Of a DNA stretch of 64,000 nucleotides, positions 1 to 9,683 are shown in pieces. The notes beneath the pieces are model-generated. The model saw nothing but the letters and a program-made list of their open reading frames with translations, was not told where the DNA came from and made no database searches. Source of the DNA: Pseudaquabacterium terrae (GTDB taxonomy: Bacteria; Pseudomonadota; Gammaproteobacteria; Burkholderiales; Burkholderiaceae_C); contig NZ_JABRWJ010000003.1 in assembly GCF_013266755.1 (NCBI RefSeq), forward strand, positions 558,001 to 622,000, given 5' to 3'. Position numbers and translations under genes: made by a program. How positions within the stretch are numbered: the first letter of the stretch is position 1; every line of letters starts with the position of its first letter.

Positions 1-768
1 GAGCAGCTCGAGTTCCGCCGCATGTTCAGCAACCCGGCCGATCCGTCGAACTGCTTCATCGACATCCAGGCCGGCGCCGGCGGCACCGAAGCCTGCGACT
101 GGGCCAGCATGCTGCTGCGCCAGTACCTGAAGTACTGCGAGCGCAAGGGCTTCAAGGCCGAGGTGATGGAAGAGACCGAGGGCGACGTCGCCGGCATCCG
201 CTCGGCGACGCTGAAGGTCGAGGGCGACTACGCCTTCGGCCACCTGCGCACCGAGACCGGCGTGCACCGCCTGGTGCGCAAGAGCCCGTTCGATTCGTCG
301 GGCGGCCGGCACACCTCGTTCGCCAGCCTGTTCGTCTACCCCGAGGTCGACGACTCGATCGAGATCGAGATCAACCCGGCCGACGTGCGCACCGACACCT
401 TCCGCGCCTCGGGCGCCGGCGGCCAGCACATCAACAAGACCGATTCGGCGGTGCGGCTGACGCACATCCCCACCGGCATCGTCGTGCAGTGCCAGAACGA
501 CCGTTCGCAGCACCGCAACCGCGACGAGGCCTGGCAGATGCTGCGCTCACGGCTCTATGAGCACGAGATGCGCAAGCAGATGGCCGAGCAGCAGAAGCTC
601 GAGGACTCGAAGACCGACGTCGGCTGGGGCCACCAGATCCGCAGCTACGTGCTCGACCAGAGCCGCATCAAGGATCTGCGCACCAACGTCGAGATCTCGA
701 ATACGCAGAAAGTGCTGGACGGCGATCTCGATCCCTTCATCCAGGCCAGCCTGAAGCAAGGCCTGTAA
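1..768 (+). CDS. prfB: Peptide chain release factor 2 (5' partial)
   Basis: C-terminal 255 residues of release factor RF2, open at the left window edge. RF2 reads UAA and UGA in the ribosomal A site and triggers hydrolysis of peptidyl-tRNA. Residues 95-97 of the visible part are SPF, the tripeptide that defines RF2 stop-codon specificity, and residues 140-142 are the GGQ loop (context [10 protein letters not shown]) that enters the peptidyl transferase centre. Roughly 110 N-terminal residues are missing compared with the usual length of about 365, so the region where many RF2 genes carry a programmed frameshift cannot be judged. pepN follows after 22 bp on the same strand. Confidence 0.97.
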   Translation, partial: EQLEFRRMFSNPADPSNCFIDIQAGAGGTEACDWASMLLRQYLKYCERKGFKAEVMEETEGDVAGIRSATLKVEGDYAFGHLRTETGVHRLVRKSPFDSSGGRHTSFASLFVYPEVDDSIEIEINPADVRTDTFRASGAGGQHINKTDSAVRLTHIPTGIVVQCQNDRSQHRNRDEAWQMLRSRLYEHEMRKQMAEQQKLEDSKTDVGWGHQIRSYVLDQSRIKDLRTNVEISNTQKVLDGDLDPFIQASLKQGL

Positions 769-790
769 GAAAAAAACTGGAGACCAACCC

Positions 791-3507
791 ATGCGTGAAG
801 GACCCGCCACCGTGATCCGCCGCGAGGACTACCAGGCCCCGGCGTTCTGGATCCGCACGGTCGACCTGACGTTCGACCTCGATCCGGCGAAGACCATCGT
901 CACCAGCAAGCTGCGCATCGAGCGCAACCCGAACGCGCCGCAAGGCCAGGCGCTCAAGCTCGACGGCGAAGAGCTCACGCTGCTGCGCGTGCTGGCCGAC
1001 GGCGACAGCGTCTCGTTCCGCCACGAGCCCGGCCAGCTGGTGATCGACAACCCGCCGGCCCCCGACAGCTTCACGCTCGAGATCCGCAACGCCATAGCGC
1101 CCGAGAAGAACAGCGCGCTGTCGGGGCTGTACACCTCGGGCGGCGGCTTCTTCACGCAGTGCGAGGCCGAGGGCTTCCGCCGCATCACCTACTTCCTCGA
1201 CCGCCCCGACGTGATGGCGGTCTTCACGGTGACGCTGCGCGCCGACAAGCACAAGTACCCGGTGCTGCTGTGCAACGGCAACCTCGTCGAGCAGACCGAG
1301 CTCGACCACGGCCGCCACTGCGCCAAGTGGCACGACCCGTTCCCGAAGCCGAGCTACCTGTTCGCGCTGGTCGGCGCCGACCTGGTCGCGCGCGAGCAGC
1401 GCATCCGCACGCGCGCCGGCAAGGATCACCTGCTGCAGGTCTACGTGCGCCGCGGCGACTTGGACAAGACCGAGCATGCGATGAACTCGCTGATGGCCTC
1501 GGTGGCCTGGGACGAAGCGCGCTTCGGCCTGTCGCTCGACCTCGAGCGCTTCATGATCGTCGCCGTCGGCGACTTCAACATGGGCGCGATGGAGAACAAG
1601 GGCCTGAACATCTTCAACACGAAGTACGTTCTGGCCAGCCCGGCGACCGCCACCGACCAAGATTTCTTCGGCATCGAGAGCGTCGTCGGCCACGAGTATT
1701 TCCACAACTGGACCGGCAACCGCATCACCTGCCGCGACTGGTTCCAGCTGTCGCTGAAGGAAGGCCTGACGGTCTACCGCGACCAGGAGTTCTCGGCCGA
1801 CATGGCCGGCACGCCGTCGGCGCGCGCGGTGCGCCGCATCGACGACGTGCGCGGCTTGCGTGCCGCGCAGTTCCCCGAAGACGCCGGCGCGATGGCCCAC
1901 CCGGTGCGGCCCGACAGCTACGTCGAGATCAACAACTTCTACACCGCCACCGTCTACGAAAAAGGCGCCGAAGTGGTGCGGATGATGGCCACGCTGGTCG
2001 GCCGCGATGGCTTCCGCCGCGGCATGGACCTGTACTTCCAGCGCCACGACGGCCAGGCCGTGACCTGCGACGACTTCGCGCAGGCGATCGCCGATGCCAA
2101 CCCAGGCAGCGCGCTCAGCGCCAACCTGGCGCAATTCAAGCGCTGGTATGCCCAGGCCGGCACGCCGACGCTGCACGCCGAGGGCATCTACGACGCGCCG
2201 ACGCAGACCTTCACGCTGACCCTGCGCCAGACCTGCGCGCCGTCGCCCGGACAGGCCGAAAAGCACCCCTACGTGATCCCGGTCGCGATGGGCCTGGTCG
2301 ACGCTGAAGGCCGCGCGTTGCCGCTGCAGCTCGAGGAAGAAGACGCACCCACCGGCACCGAGCGCGTGCTGGTGCTGACCGACGGCGTGCAGGCCTTCCG
2401 CTTCGTCAACATCGATGCCGAGGTGGTGCCCTCGCTGCTGCGCGGGCTGTCGGCGCCGGTGCACCTGCGCGACGGCCTCGACGACGCGGCGCTGCTGCAG
2501 TTGCTGAACCACGACCACGATCCGTTCAACCGCTGGGAAGCCGGCCAGCGCCTGGCGCTGAACCGCATGCTGCAGGCGGTGGAGCACCGCGCCGCCGAAG
2601 CGGTGCTCGACGAGGCCTTCGTCGCCGCGATGCGCGCCGTGCTGCGCCATCCGACGCTCGACGCCGCGTTCAAGGAGCTCGTGCTGACGCTGCCGAGCGA
2701 AAGTTACGTCGCCGAGCAATGCGCGAGCGTCGATCCGCAGCGCATCCACGTCGTGCGCGAGCTGATGCGCCGGCAGCTCGCCGCGCGGCTGCACGCGGAC
2801 TGGATCTGGGCCTGGGAACAGCACCAGGTGCGCGAAGGCTACCGGCCCGACGCGCAGCAATCGGGCCGCCGCGCGCTGGCCAACCTGGCGCTGCGCAACC
2901 TGGTGCTGCATGCGGTCGAGACGGCCGATCCGGTGTGGCAGGGCCGCGCCTACCAACGCGTGAAGGACGCGGCCCAGATGACCGACCGCTTCGGCGCGCT
3001 CGAGGCACTGGTCGGTGCGCATGCCCAGCTCGCCGAGCCCGCGCTGGCGCACTTCCACGCCCTCTTCGCCGACGATGCGCTGGTGATCGACAAGTGGTTC
3101 TCGCTGCAGGCGATGGCGCCGGAGCCGATCGGCGAAGGTGCCGGCCAGGTGCTGCGCCGCGTCAAGGCGCTGATGCAGCATCCGGACTTCACGCTGAAGA
3201 ACCCGAACCGCGCGCGCAGCCTGATCGGCGGTTTCTGCCACGGCAACCCGGCCGCCTTCCACCGCGCCGATGCCGCGGGCTACATCTACTGGGCCGACCG
3301 CGTGCTCGAGCTCGATGCGATCAATCCGCAGATCGCCTCGCGCATCGCCCGGGCGATGGACCGCTGGAACCACCTGGCCGAGCCGCTGCGCAGCGCCGCG
3401 CGCGAAGCGATCAAGCGCGTCGCGGCCAAGCCCGAGCTGAGCCCGGATGTGCGCGAGATCATCACCAAGGCGCTCGAATCGTCCCCCGACCCGCTCGCCG
3501 CCGCCGC

Positions 3508-3511
<4 letters not shown>
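791..3511 (+). CDS. pepN: Aminopeptidase N (M1 family)
   Basis: Cytoplasmic zinc aminopeptidase of 906 residues that removes N-terminal amino acids from peptides. The substrate-anchoring motif GAMENKG lies at residues 265-271 and the zinc motif HEYFH at 301-305, with the third zinc ligand in the following LKEGLTV segment. Length is close to the proteobacterial PepN form of about 870-900. The start ATG is preceded by a GGAG 8 nt upstream (ctggagaccaaccc). The stop overlaps the start of fbp by 4 bp (ATGA), so the two are probably co-transcribed and translationally coupled. Confidence 0.97.
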
Positions 3512-4515
<1,004 letters not shown>

Positions 4516-4563
4516 ATTTCGAGTTCTGAACGGAGCCCCGGCGGAACGACCAGAAACTTCGCC

Positions 4564-4569
4564 TATACT
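4564..4569 (+). promoter_or_regulatory. -10 element of tRNA-Thr promoter
   Basis: TATACT, 5 of 6 matches to the sigma-70 -10 consensus, ends 14 bp before the first base of the tRNA. No convincing -35 hexamer is visible at the expected distance (around 4541-4546, which reads gcggaa), so the call rests on the -10 box and its position. Confidence 0.5.
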
Positions 4570-4583
4570 CCGCGGTTCACCGT

Positions 4584-4659
4584 GCCGGTGTAGCTCAGTT
4601 GGTAGAGCAGCGCATTCGTAATGCGAAGGTCGGGAGTTCGACTCTTCTCACCGGCACCA
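4584..4659 (+). tRNA. tRNA-Thr (anticodon CGT)
   Basis: 76-nt cloverleaf. Acceptor strands GCCGGTG (4584-4590) and CACCGGC (4649-4655) pair fully, the discriminator is A and the CCA end is encoded (4657-4659). The anticodon arm is CGCAT-TCGTAA-TGCG with anticodon CGT, reading ACG threonine codons; the T arm contains the GTTCGACTC segment. A -10 box lies just upstream and a strong terminator 7 bp downstream, so it is probably a monocistronic tRNA unit. The 3' end shows no integrase or duplicated att-like sequence nearby. Confidence 0.97.
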
Positions 4660-4666
4660 AGAAAAT

Positions 4667-4710
4667 CAAGGGCCTGCAAGCGGTGACGCTTGCAGGCCCT
4701 TGTCCTTTTT
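4667..4710. terminator. Bidirectional rho-independent terminator
   Basis: Perfect 15-bp stem: CAAGGGCCTGCAAGC (4667-4681) and its reverse complement (4688-4702), loop GGTGAC. On the plus strand it is followed by TCCTTTTT and ends tRNA-Thr transcription. Read on the minus strand the same stem is followed by ATTTTCTT, so it can also stop transcripts from the minus-strand RCC1-type gene. Confidence 0.9.
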
Positions 4711-4762
4711 GCGGGCCGTTTCCGCCCGCTCGTGTCAGTTCTGCGGGCCGTTTCCGGCCCGC
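4711..4762. repeat. Tandem GC hairpin repeat, 32-bp period
   Basis: Two copies of a unit beginning GCGGGCCGTTTCCG. Copy 1 (4711-4729) folds with a 6-bp GCGGGC/GCCCGC stem; copy 2 (4743-4762) with an 8-bp GCGGGCCG/CGGCCCGC stem and TTTC loop. They lie directly after the stop of the minus-strand RCC1-type gene and may protect or terminate its mRNA. Confidence 0.65.
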
Positions 4763-4767
4763 TCACG

Positions 4768-6648
4768 TCAGGGCAGCACCCTGCGCTCGAGGTTCGGCCA
4801 GTACGACACCGGGCCGAGGTTCAGCGGTGCGGTGCCGACTTCGTTCTTGACCTGCAACGGGACAGTGCTCCTGGCGGTGCTGCTGCCGCCCTGGCCCAGG
4901 ATGCCGCCGAAGCCGGTGCCCCAGACCAGCAGGCGACCGTCCGACGCCAGCGCGAGCGAATGGCCGTAGCCGGCACCCAGGCTCACCACGTCGACCAACT
5001 GGCCGGTACCGGCTATCGACACCACTTCGGCCGGCAGCGCGGATTCGTTGCCACGCGGACTGCCCGCTCCGTCACCCAGCTCGCCGGACAGCCCGAGGCC
5101 CCAGCTGTACGCCTTGCCCGTGTTGTCGATGGCCAGCGAGTGATTGCCTCCGGCAACGACCATGCGCAGGCCGCTCCAGATTCCGGTGCCGGTCGGCGCG
5201 CTCACCAGCACCGCCTTGGTGTAGCGGTTGCCCAGGTCGCCATGGCCCAGTTGGCCCGACGTGTTCTTGCCCCAGGCATACGCCCGACCCGTGGCGGTCA
5301 ACGCGAACCCGTGCTGATGACCGGCGGAGATCGCCACGATGCCGGTGATCGGGGCGTTTGTCCCGTCGTCGACCACCAGCGCCGGTTTCAGCTCGTTGGT
5401 CGACGTGCTCCCCTGGCCCAGGGCGCCGTCGGTGTTCTTGCCCCAGGTGACCACCCGACCGTCCGCCAGCAGCGCCGCGTTCCACGAAAAGCCCGAAGCG
5501 ATGGCCACCGCCTTGCCGCCGGGAACCACGCCGGGCAGCTTCTTCGGGTCGGGGCCGGCCAGGCTGGTGGCATCGCCCCAGGCATAGACCGTGCCGTCGT
5601 CGGCGAGGGCGAGCGAATTGGCGCCGCCGCTGGAAACCGCGACGATGCCCTTCAGGGCTTGGACGCCGGCCGGGTCGGTCACCTTGCCCGCGCGGCTGTC
5701 GCCGCTCGTGTTCGGGCGCCCCAGCGCGGTGCTGCGGCCCCAGGAGTAGAGCTCGCCATCCTCGGTGAGCGCAAAGGCCTGGTATTCGCCGGCTGCGACG
5801 GCCACGACGCCGCTCAGCAGGCCGTCACCGGTGGGGGCCTTCACCGGCATCGGCAGGAAGGCGCCGATCGACGATCCCGTCCACGTTCCCTGCCCCAGTG
5901 GCGCATCCGCAGCGCCCCAGACGAGTGCCCGGCCGTCCGGCGTCGCGAGCAGGTTGTACTTCGCGAAGGGTCCGGTGCCGATGGGCTGCGCCTGCGGGAT
6001 GACCTTGACCGACGCCTTGCCGACGACACCATCCTTCGCCACGCTGATGGTGTGCGTGCCCAGCCGGCGGCCGGTGACGGCCGTGCAGTCGCTCGCGACC
6101 TCGATGGCGACCGGGGCGTCGCTGCTGCAGGTGTAGGGGCCGGGGACGGCCATGCCCAAGGTGTCGGTCAGCGTGAACTGCGCCGTCACCGCGAGGTTCC
6201 AGCCGATCTTGCCGACCGCAGGGGTGACCACCTTGGCGACCACGTTGGGCGGCGGGTTCAGCACGTCCGCCGCCAGGCCGATGTACTTCACCTGCTCACC
6301 GAAAGACCCGCCGAGCACGAAGATCCGCCCATCGGACACCACCAGGAAGATGCCGGTCTCGGGGTAGAAGCGATAACGCCAATTCTCGGTGGCCATGTCG
6401 GGCCGATGCGAGGGGAAGAGCTGCGGGTAGTTCGCCTCGGCGAAGTTGAACAGCTGCGTCGCCTCGAGCGCCGGGTCCACCGCGGCCGCGGCCTGGCTGC
6501 TGGTGGCGGCCGGTGCGGCCAGGGCCTCGACGGCGCGCGCGATGCGTTGACGGCCCTGCTGCGGACCTTGGTCGTGATCGGATCCCCCGCCGCAACCGGC
6601 GGCGGCGCCGGCAGCGATGGCGAGGGTGAATAGCGTGCGTAGCTTCAT
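4768..6648 (-). CDS. RCC1-repeat lipoprotein (seven-bladed propeller)
   Basis: Protein of 626 residues predicted to be a lipoprotein: an N-terminal signal ending in a lipobox (GAAAGC, Cys near residue 19). Residues about 60-130 form an unassigned domain (ENWRYRFYPETGIF region), then an Ig-like stretch about 135-215, then seven RCC1-type repeats to the C-terminus, each with a G-x-x-x-x-WG core (for example GRALVWG, GELYSWG, GTVYAWG, GKAYSWG). RCC1 repeats normally make a seven-bladed beta-propeller for protein binding; here it is inferred to sit on the cell envelope. No neighbour suggests the ligand. The gene stands alone, ends at the shared terminator and starts at an ATG just after a 314-bp intergenic region. 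Confidence 0.85.
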   Translation of the reverse strand: MKLRTLFTLAIAAGAAAGCGGGSDHDQGPQQGRQRIARAVEALAAPAATSSQAAAAVDPALEATQLFNFAEANYPQLFPSHRPDMATENWRYRFYPETGIFLVVSDGRIFVLGGSFGEQVKYIGLAADVLNPPPNVVAKVVTPAVGKIGWNLAVTAQFTLTDTLGMAVPGPYTCSSDAPVAIEVASDCTAVTGRRLGTHTISVAKDGVVGKASVKVIPQAQPIGTGPFAKYNLLATPDGRALVWGAADAPLGQGTWTGSSIGAFLPMPVKAPTGDGLLSGVVAVAAGEYQAFALTEDGELYSWGRSTALGRPNTSGDSRAGKVTDPAGVQALKGIVAVSSGGANSLALADDGTVYAWGDATSLAGPDPKKLPGVVPGGKAVAIASGFSWNAALLADGRVVTWGKNTDGALGQGSTSTNELKPALVVDDGTNAPITGIVAISAGHQHGFALTATGRAYAWGKNTSGQLGHGDLGNRYTKAVLVSAPTGTGIWSGLRMVVAGGNHSLAIDNTGKAYSWGLGLSGELGDGAGSPRGNESALPAEVVSIAGTGQLVDVVSLGAGYGHSLALASDGRLLVWGTGFGGILGQGGSSTARSTVPLQVKNEVGTAPLNLGPVSYWPNLERRVLP

Positions 6649-6962
6649 GTCATTCCAGGGTTGAATCGAGCGGTCGAGCGACGGGAGACCACCGGTGCGG
6701 GAGGGTCGCGCGCGGTTCGTGGCTCACTGCAGCTGCCGGGTGGCAAAGCTGACATTGTCGACTGGAAGCAATTCCCGGTGAAACCGCATGAAACAGGGCA
6801 TCGGCCTGGCCGTCACCGGTCGCGGCAGCATGATATGTGTGCCGGGCGTCGCCGAGCGCGCTTGGCCGCGTCCCTGAAACGTTAGCGGCCTGCGACGCCC
6901 TGGTCGGGCGCGGCAGGCCGGTGGTCAAGATCCGACGGGGCGGGCGTTGCGCCCGCCACCGA
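6649..6962. other. Intergenic region, no gene seen
   Basis: 314 bp between two minus-strand genes. Short reading frames exist on both strands but have low-complexity Arg/Ala/Pro composition, no ribosome binding site and no recognisable family. It should hold the promoter of the RCC1-type gene; no convincing -35/-10 pair was identified. No strong terminator hairpin was found for the preceding gene. Confidence 0.5.
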
Positions 6963-8042
6963 TCACAGCTTCTGCGACTGCATGTAGTCGTCGAAGCCGG
7001 CTTCGGCGAAGCGGAACCACAGGTTCTGATCGCGGCGGAAGGCGGCGTAGTCCTCGTAGATCTTCTTCCAGTTCGGATTCTTGCCCGAAATGTCGCTGTA
7101 CAGCGCCATCGACTCCTTGAACGCCGCGTCGAGCACGTCCTTCGGGAAGCGGAACAGCTTGGTGCCGCCGGCGACCAGCTGCTTCAGCGCGCCCGGGTTC
7201 TTGGCGTCGTACTTGGCCTGCATGTCGGTGTGCGCCACGGCGGCCGCGCATTCGACGATCGCCTTGTTCTCGGCCGACAAGCCCTCGTAGGCCTTGCTGT
7301 TGATGTAGAAGTCCAGCTGCGGACCACCTTCCCACCAGCCGGGGTAGTAGTAGAACGGCGCCACCTTGTTGAAGCCGAGCTTCTGGTCGTCGTACGGGCC
7401 GACCCATTCGGCGGCGTCGATCGTGCCCTTCTCGAGCGACTGGTAGATTTCGCCGCCGGGGATGTTCTGCGGCACGCCGCCGAGCTTTTCGAAGACCTTG
7501 CCGGCGAAGCCGCCGATGCGCATCTTCATGCCCTTGACATCGGCAATCGACTTGATTTCCTTGCGGTACCAGCCGCCCATCTGCGCGCCGGTGTTGCCGC
7601 CGAGGAAGTTGACGATGTTGAACTGCTTGTAGAACTCGCGCATCAGCTTCAGGCCGTTGCCTTCGATCATCCACGCGGTCATCTGGCGCGAATTGAGGCC
7701 GAACGGGATCGCGCAGCCGAGCGCGAAGGTCTCGTCCTTGCCGAAGAAGTAGTAGGGCGCGGTGTGCGCGACTTCGACGGTGCCGTTCTGCACGCCGTCG
7801 ACGACCCCGAACGGGGGCATCAGCTCGCCGCCCGCATGGGTGGTGATCGTGAACTTGCCGCCGGACATCTCGCTGACCTTCTTCGCGAAGACCTCGGCCG
7901 CGCCGAAGATGGTGTCGAGCGATTTCGGGAAGCTCGACGCCAGGCGCCAGCGGATCGCGGCTTGCGCGTGCACCGCCGGGGCGACGCCCGCAGCCAGAAC
8001 GCCGGCCAAGCCGGCGCTACGAACGAAGGAACGACGTTCCAT
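6963..8042 (-). CDS. TRAP transporter binding protein, TakP-like
   Basis: Periplasmic solute-binding protein (359 residues) of the DctP family. The N-terminus MERRSFVRSAGLAGVLAAG is a twin-arginine export signal with cleavage near AVHAQA. The mature part closely resembles TakP, the 2-oxoacid (pyruvate) binding protein of Rhodobacter: shared segments include WRLASSFPKSLDTIFG, GNTGAQMGGW, MRIGGFAGKV and YYYYPGWWEGGP. The Arg in MRIGG and the WVGPYDD region correspond to the ligand and cation site of that family. The membrane subunits DctQ and DctM are absent within the window, so it must work with permeases encoded elsewhere. Divergently arranged from the M28 peptidase gene across 206 bp. Confidence 0.9.
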   Translation of the reverse strand: MERRSFVRSAGLAGVLAAGVAPAVHAQAAIRWRLASSFPKSLDTIFGAAEVFAKKVSEMSGGKFTITTHAGGELMPPFGVVDGVQNGTVEVAHTAPYYFFGKDETFALGCAIPFGLNSRQMTAWMIEGNGLKLMREFYKQFNIVNFLGGNTGAQMGGWYRKEIKSIADVKGMKMRIGGFAGKVFEKLGGVPQNIPGGEIYQSLEKGTIDAAEWVGPYDDQKLGFNKVAPFYYYPGWWEGGPQLDFYINSKAYEGLSAENKAIVECAAAVAHTDMQAKYDAKNPGALKQLVAGGTKLFRFPKDVLDAAFKESMALYSDISGKNPNWKKIYEDYAAFRRDQNLWFRFAEAGFDDYMQSQKL

Positions 8043-8248
8043 GCAGATCTCCTAAGCAATTTTGCAGTGAAGTGCGCGGCATTCTAGAAGTCGGTCCCCC
8101 GCGCAGGCCGGGGTGAAACCCGGTCAACGCAGGCGCCGGATTCGATGCTTTGCACGGCCGCTGCGCAGACTAGGGCCGCGAGCTTGAAACTCCCTGAAAT
8201 TCGGGAAAGTCCCAGGCCGCGGCGCATCCGGAGGGCGACACTTCGGCG

Positions 8249-9676
8249 ATGCCTCATCGTCTTGCCGGCCTCGGTGCCGCCGTGCTGCTCAGCGCCTGCG
8301 CAACGCCGCCAGCCCCTCCTGCCGAACCGCACCGCGATCCGGCGATCGCCGCGCTGCTCGCCGAGATCTCGCCGCAGCGCATCGAAGCGCGCATCCGCAC
8401 GCTGGCGGCCTTCGAGACCCGCCACACCTTGTCGGAGACCGATTCGCCGACCCGCGGCATCGGCGCCGCGCGGCGCTGGATCAAGGCCGAGCTGGAGGCC
8501 TGCTCGCGGGAAGCCGGCGGGCGCCTGCAGGTCGCCTTCGACGAGCACCTCGAACCCGCCGGCGCGCGCGTGCCGAGCGCGACGCCGATCGTCAACGTGG
8601 TCGCGACGCTGCCCGGCACGCAGCCGTCGTCGCGCGATCGGCTGCTCGTCGTCAGCGGCCACTACGACTCGCGCGCCAGCGACGTGATGGACGCGCACTC
8701 GGTCGCCCCCGGCGCCAACGACGACGCCTCCGGCACCGCCGCGGTGATGGAGATGGCCTGCGTGATGGCCCGCCGGCGCTTCGACGCCACGCTGGTGTTC
8801 ATGGCGGTGGCCGGCGAGGAACAAGGCCTGCTCGGCGCGACGAACTGGGCGGCACAGGCACGGCGCCAGGGCCTGCAGGTCGAGGCGATGGTCACCAACG
8901 ACATCATCGGCAGCCCGGTCGGCGATTTCGGCCAGCGCGATGCGCGCCAGGTGCGCCTGTTCGCCGACGGCCTGACGCCGCTGCTGCGGCTGGCGCTGCG
9001 CGCGCCGGCCAACCAGAGCACCGAGGACGCCGCGGCACAGGCGGCGGTGCGGCAGCAGGTCGACGACTTCGCGCGCGCCGGCGGCAGCGCCGACTTCCCG
9101 ACGCACCAGCTCGGCCGCCACCTGAAGGAAGCCGCCGAACGCCACCTGAGCGGCTTCCAGGTCAACCTGATCCAGCGCCCCGACCGCTACCTGCGCGGCG
9201 GCGACCACCTGCCCTTCCTGGCGCGCGGGTATGCCGCGGTGCGCTTCACCGAGCCGTTCGAGAACTTCCGCCACCAGCACCAGAACGTGCGCACCGAGAA
9301 CGGCGTGCGTTACGGCGACCTGCCGGAGTTCGTCGACTTCGGCTACGTGGCCGATGTCGCGCGCATCAACACCGCGGGCCTGGCCACGCTGGCGCTGGCA
9401 CCGGCGCCGCCGAAGAACGCCCGCGTCGAAGTGCTGGAGCTGACCAACGACACCGCGCTGCGCTGGGATGCGAACAACGAGCCCGACCTGGCCGGCTACC
9501 GCATCGTCTGGCGCGAGACCGGCTCGCCCGTCTGGCAGCACCGGCGCGACGTCGGCAACGTCACGCGGATCGTGATGAGCGGCCTGTCGAAGGACAACCT
9601 GATCTTCGGCGTGCAGGCCGTCGATCGCGACGGGCACGCCAGCCTGGCGAGCTTTCCGCTGCCGCTGACCCGCTGA
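8249..9676 (+). CDS. M28-family metallopeptidase lipoprotein
   Basis: Putative zinc aminopeptidase, 475 residues, with a lipoprotein signal (AAVLLSAC). The two-zinc site of family M28 is visible: H138 and D140 in SGHYDS, D158 in GANDDASG, catalytic E190 and ligand E191 in AGEEQGLLG, and later Asp and His residues around TNDIIG and GDHLPF. After the catalytic domain, residues about 386-475 form a fibronectin type III-like module (ALRWDANNEPDLAGYRIVW). Family members cleave N-terminal residues from peptides; here the enzyme is inferred to act in the periplasm or on the outer membrane. The stop is 7 bp from the end of the convergent pmbA gene. Confidence 0.9.
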   Translation: MPHRLAGLGAAVLLSACATPPAPPAEPHRDPAIAALLAEISPQRIEARIRTLAAFETRHTLSETDSPTRGIGAARRWIKAELEACSREAGGRLQVAFDEHLEPAGARVPSATPIVNVVATLPGTQPSSRDRLLVVSGHYDSRASDVMDAHSVAPGANDDASGTAAVMEMACVMARRRFDATLVFMAVAGEEQGLLGATNWAAQARRQGLQVEAMVTNDIIGSPVGDFGQRDARQVRLFADGLTPLLRLALRAPANQSTEDAAAQAAVRQQVDDFARAGGSADFPTHQLGRHLKEAAERHLSGFQVNLIQRPDRYLRGGDHLPFLARGYAAVRFTEPFENFRHQHQNVRTENGVRYGDLPEFVDFGYVADVARINTAGLATLALAPAPPKNARVEVLELTNDTALRWDANNEPDLAGYRIVWRETGSPVWQHRRDVGNVTRIVMSGLSKDNLIFGVQAVDRDGHASLASFPLPLTR

Positions 9677-9683
9677 ATCCGCT

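Noticed and set aside
737..3373. 878-codon minus-strand frame opposite pepN
   Set aside because: Antisense shadow of pepN, biased composition and no family motif; pepN motifs HEYFH and GAMENKG are on the plus strand.
4584..4710. tRNA-Thr as an integration hotspot
   Set aside because: No integrase, no duplicated tRNA 3' end and no foreign gene block follows; a terminator and a single-copy gene do.
6650..6928. Small frames (74 and 92 codons) in the region before the RCC1 gene
   Set aside because: No Shine-Dalgarno, no recognisable fold, Arg/Ala/Pro composition typical of random GC-rich frames.
8084..9637. 517-codon minus-strand frame opposite the M28 peptidase
   Set aside because: Antisense artefact; the plus-strand frame holds the complete zinc site.
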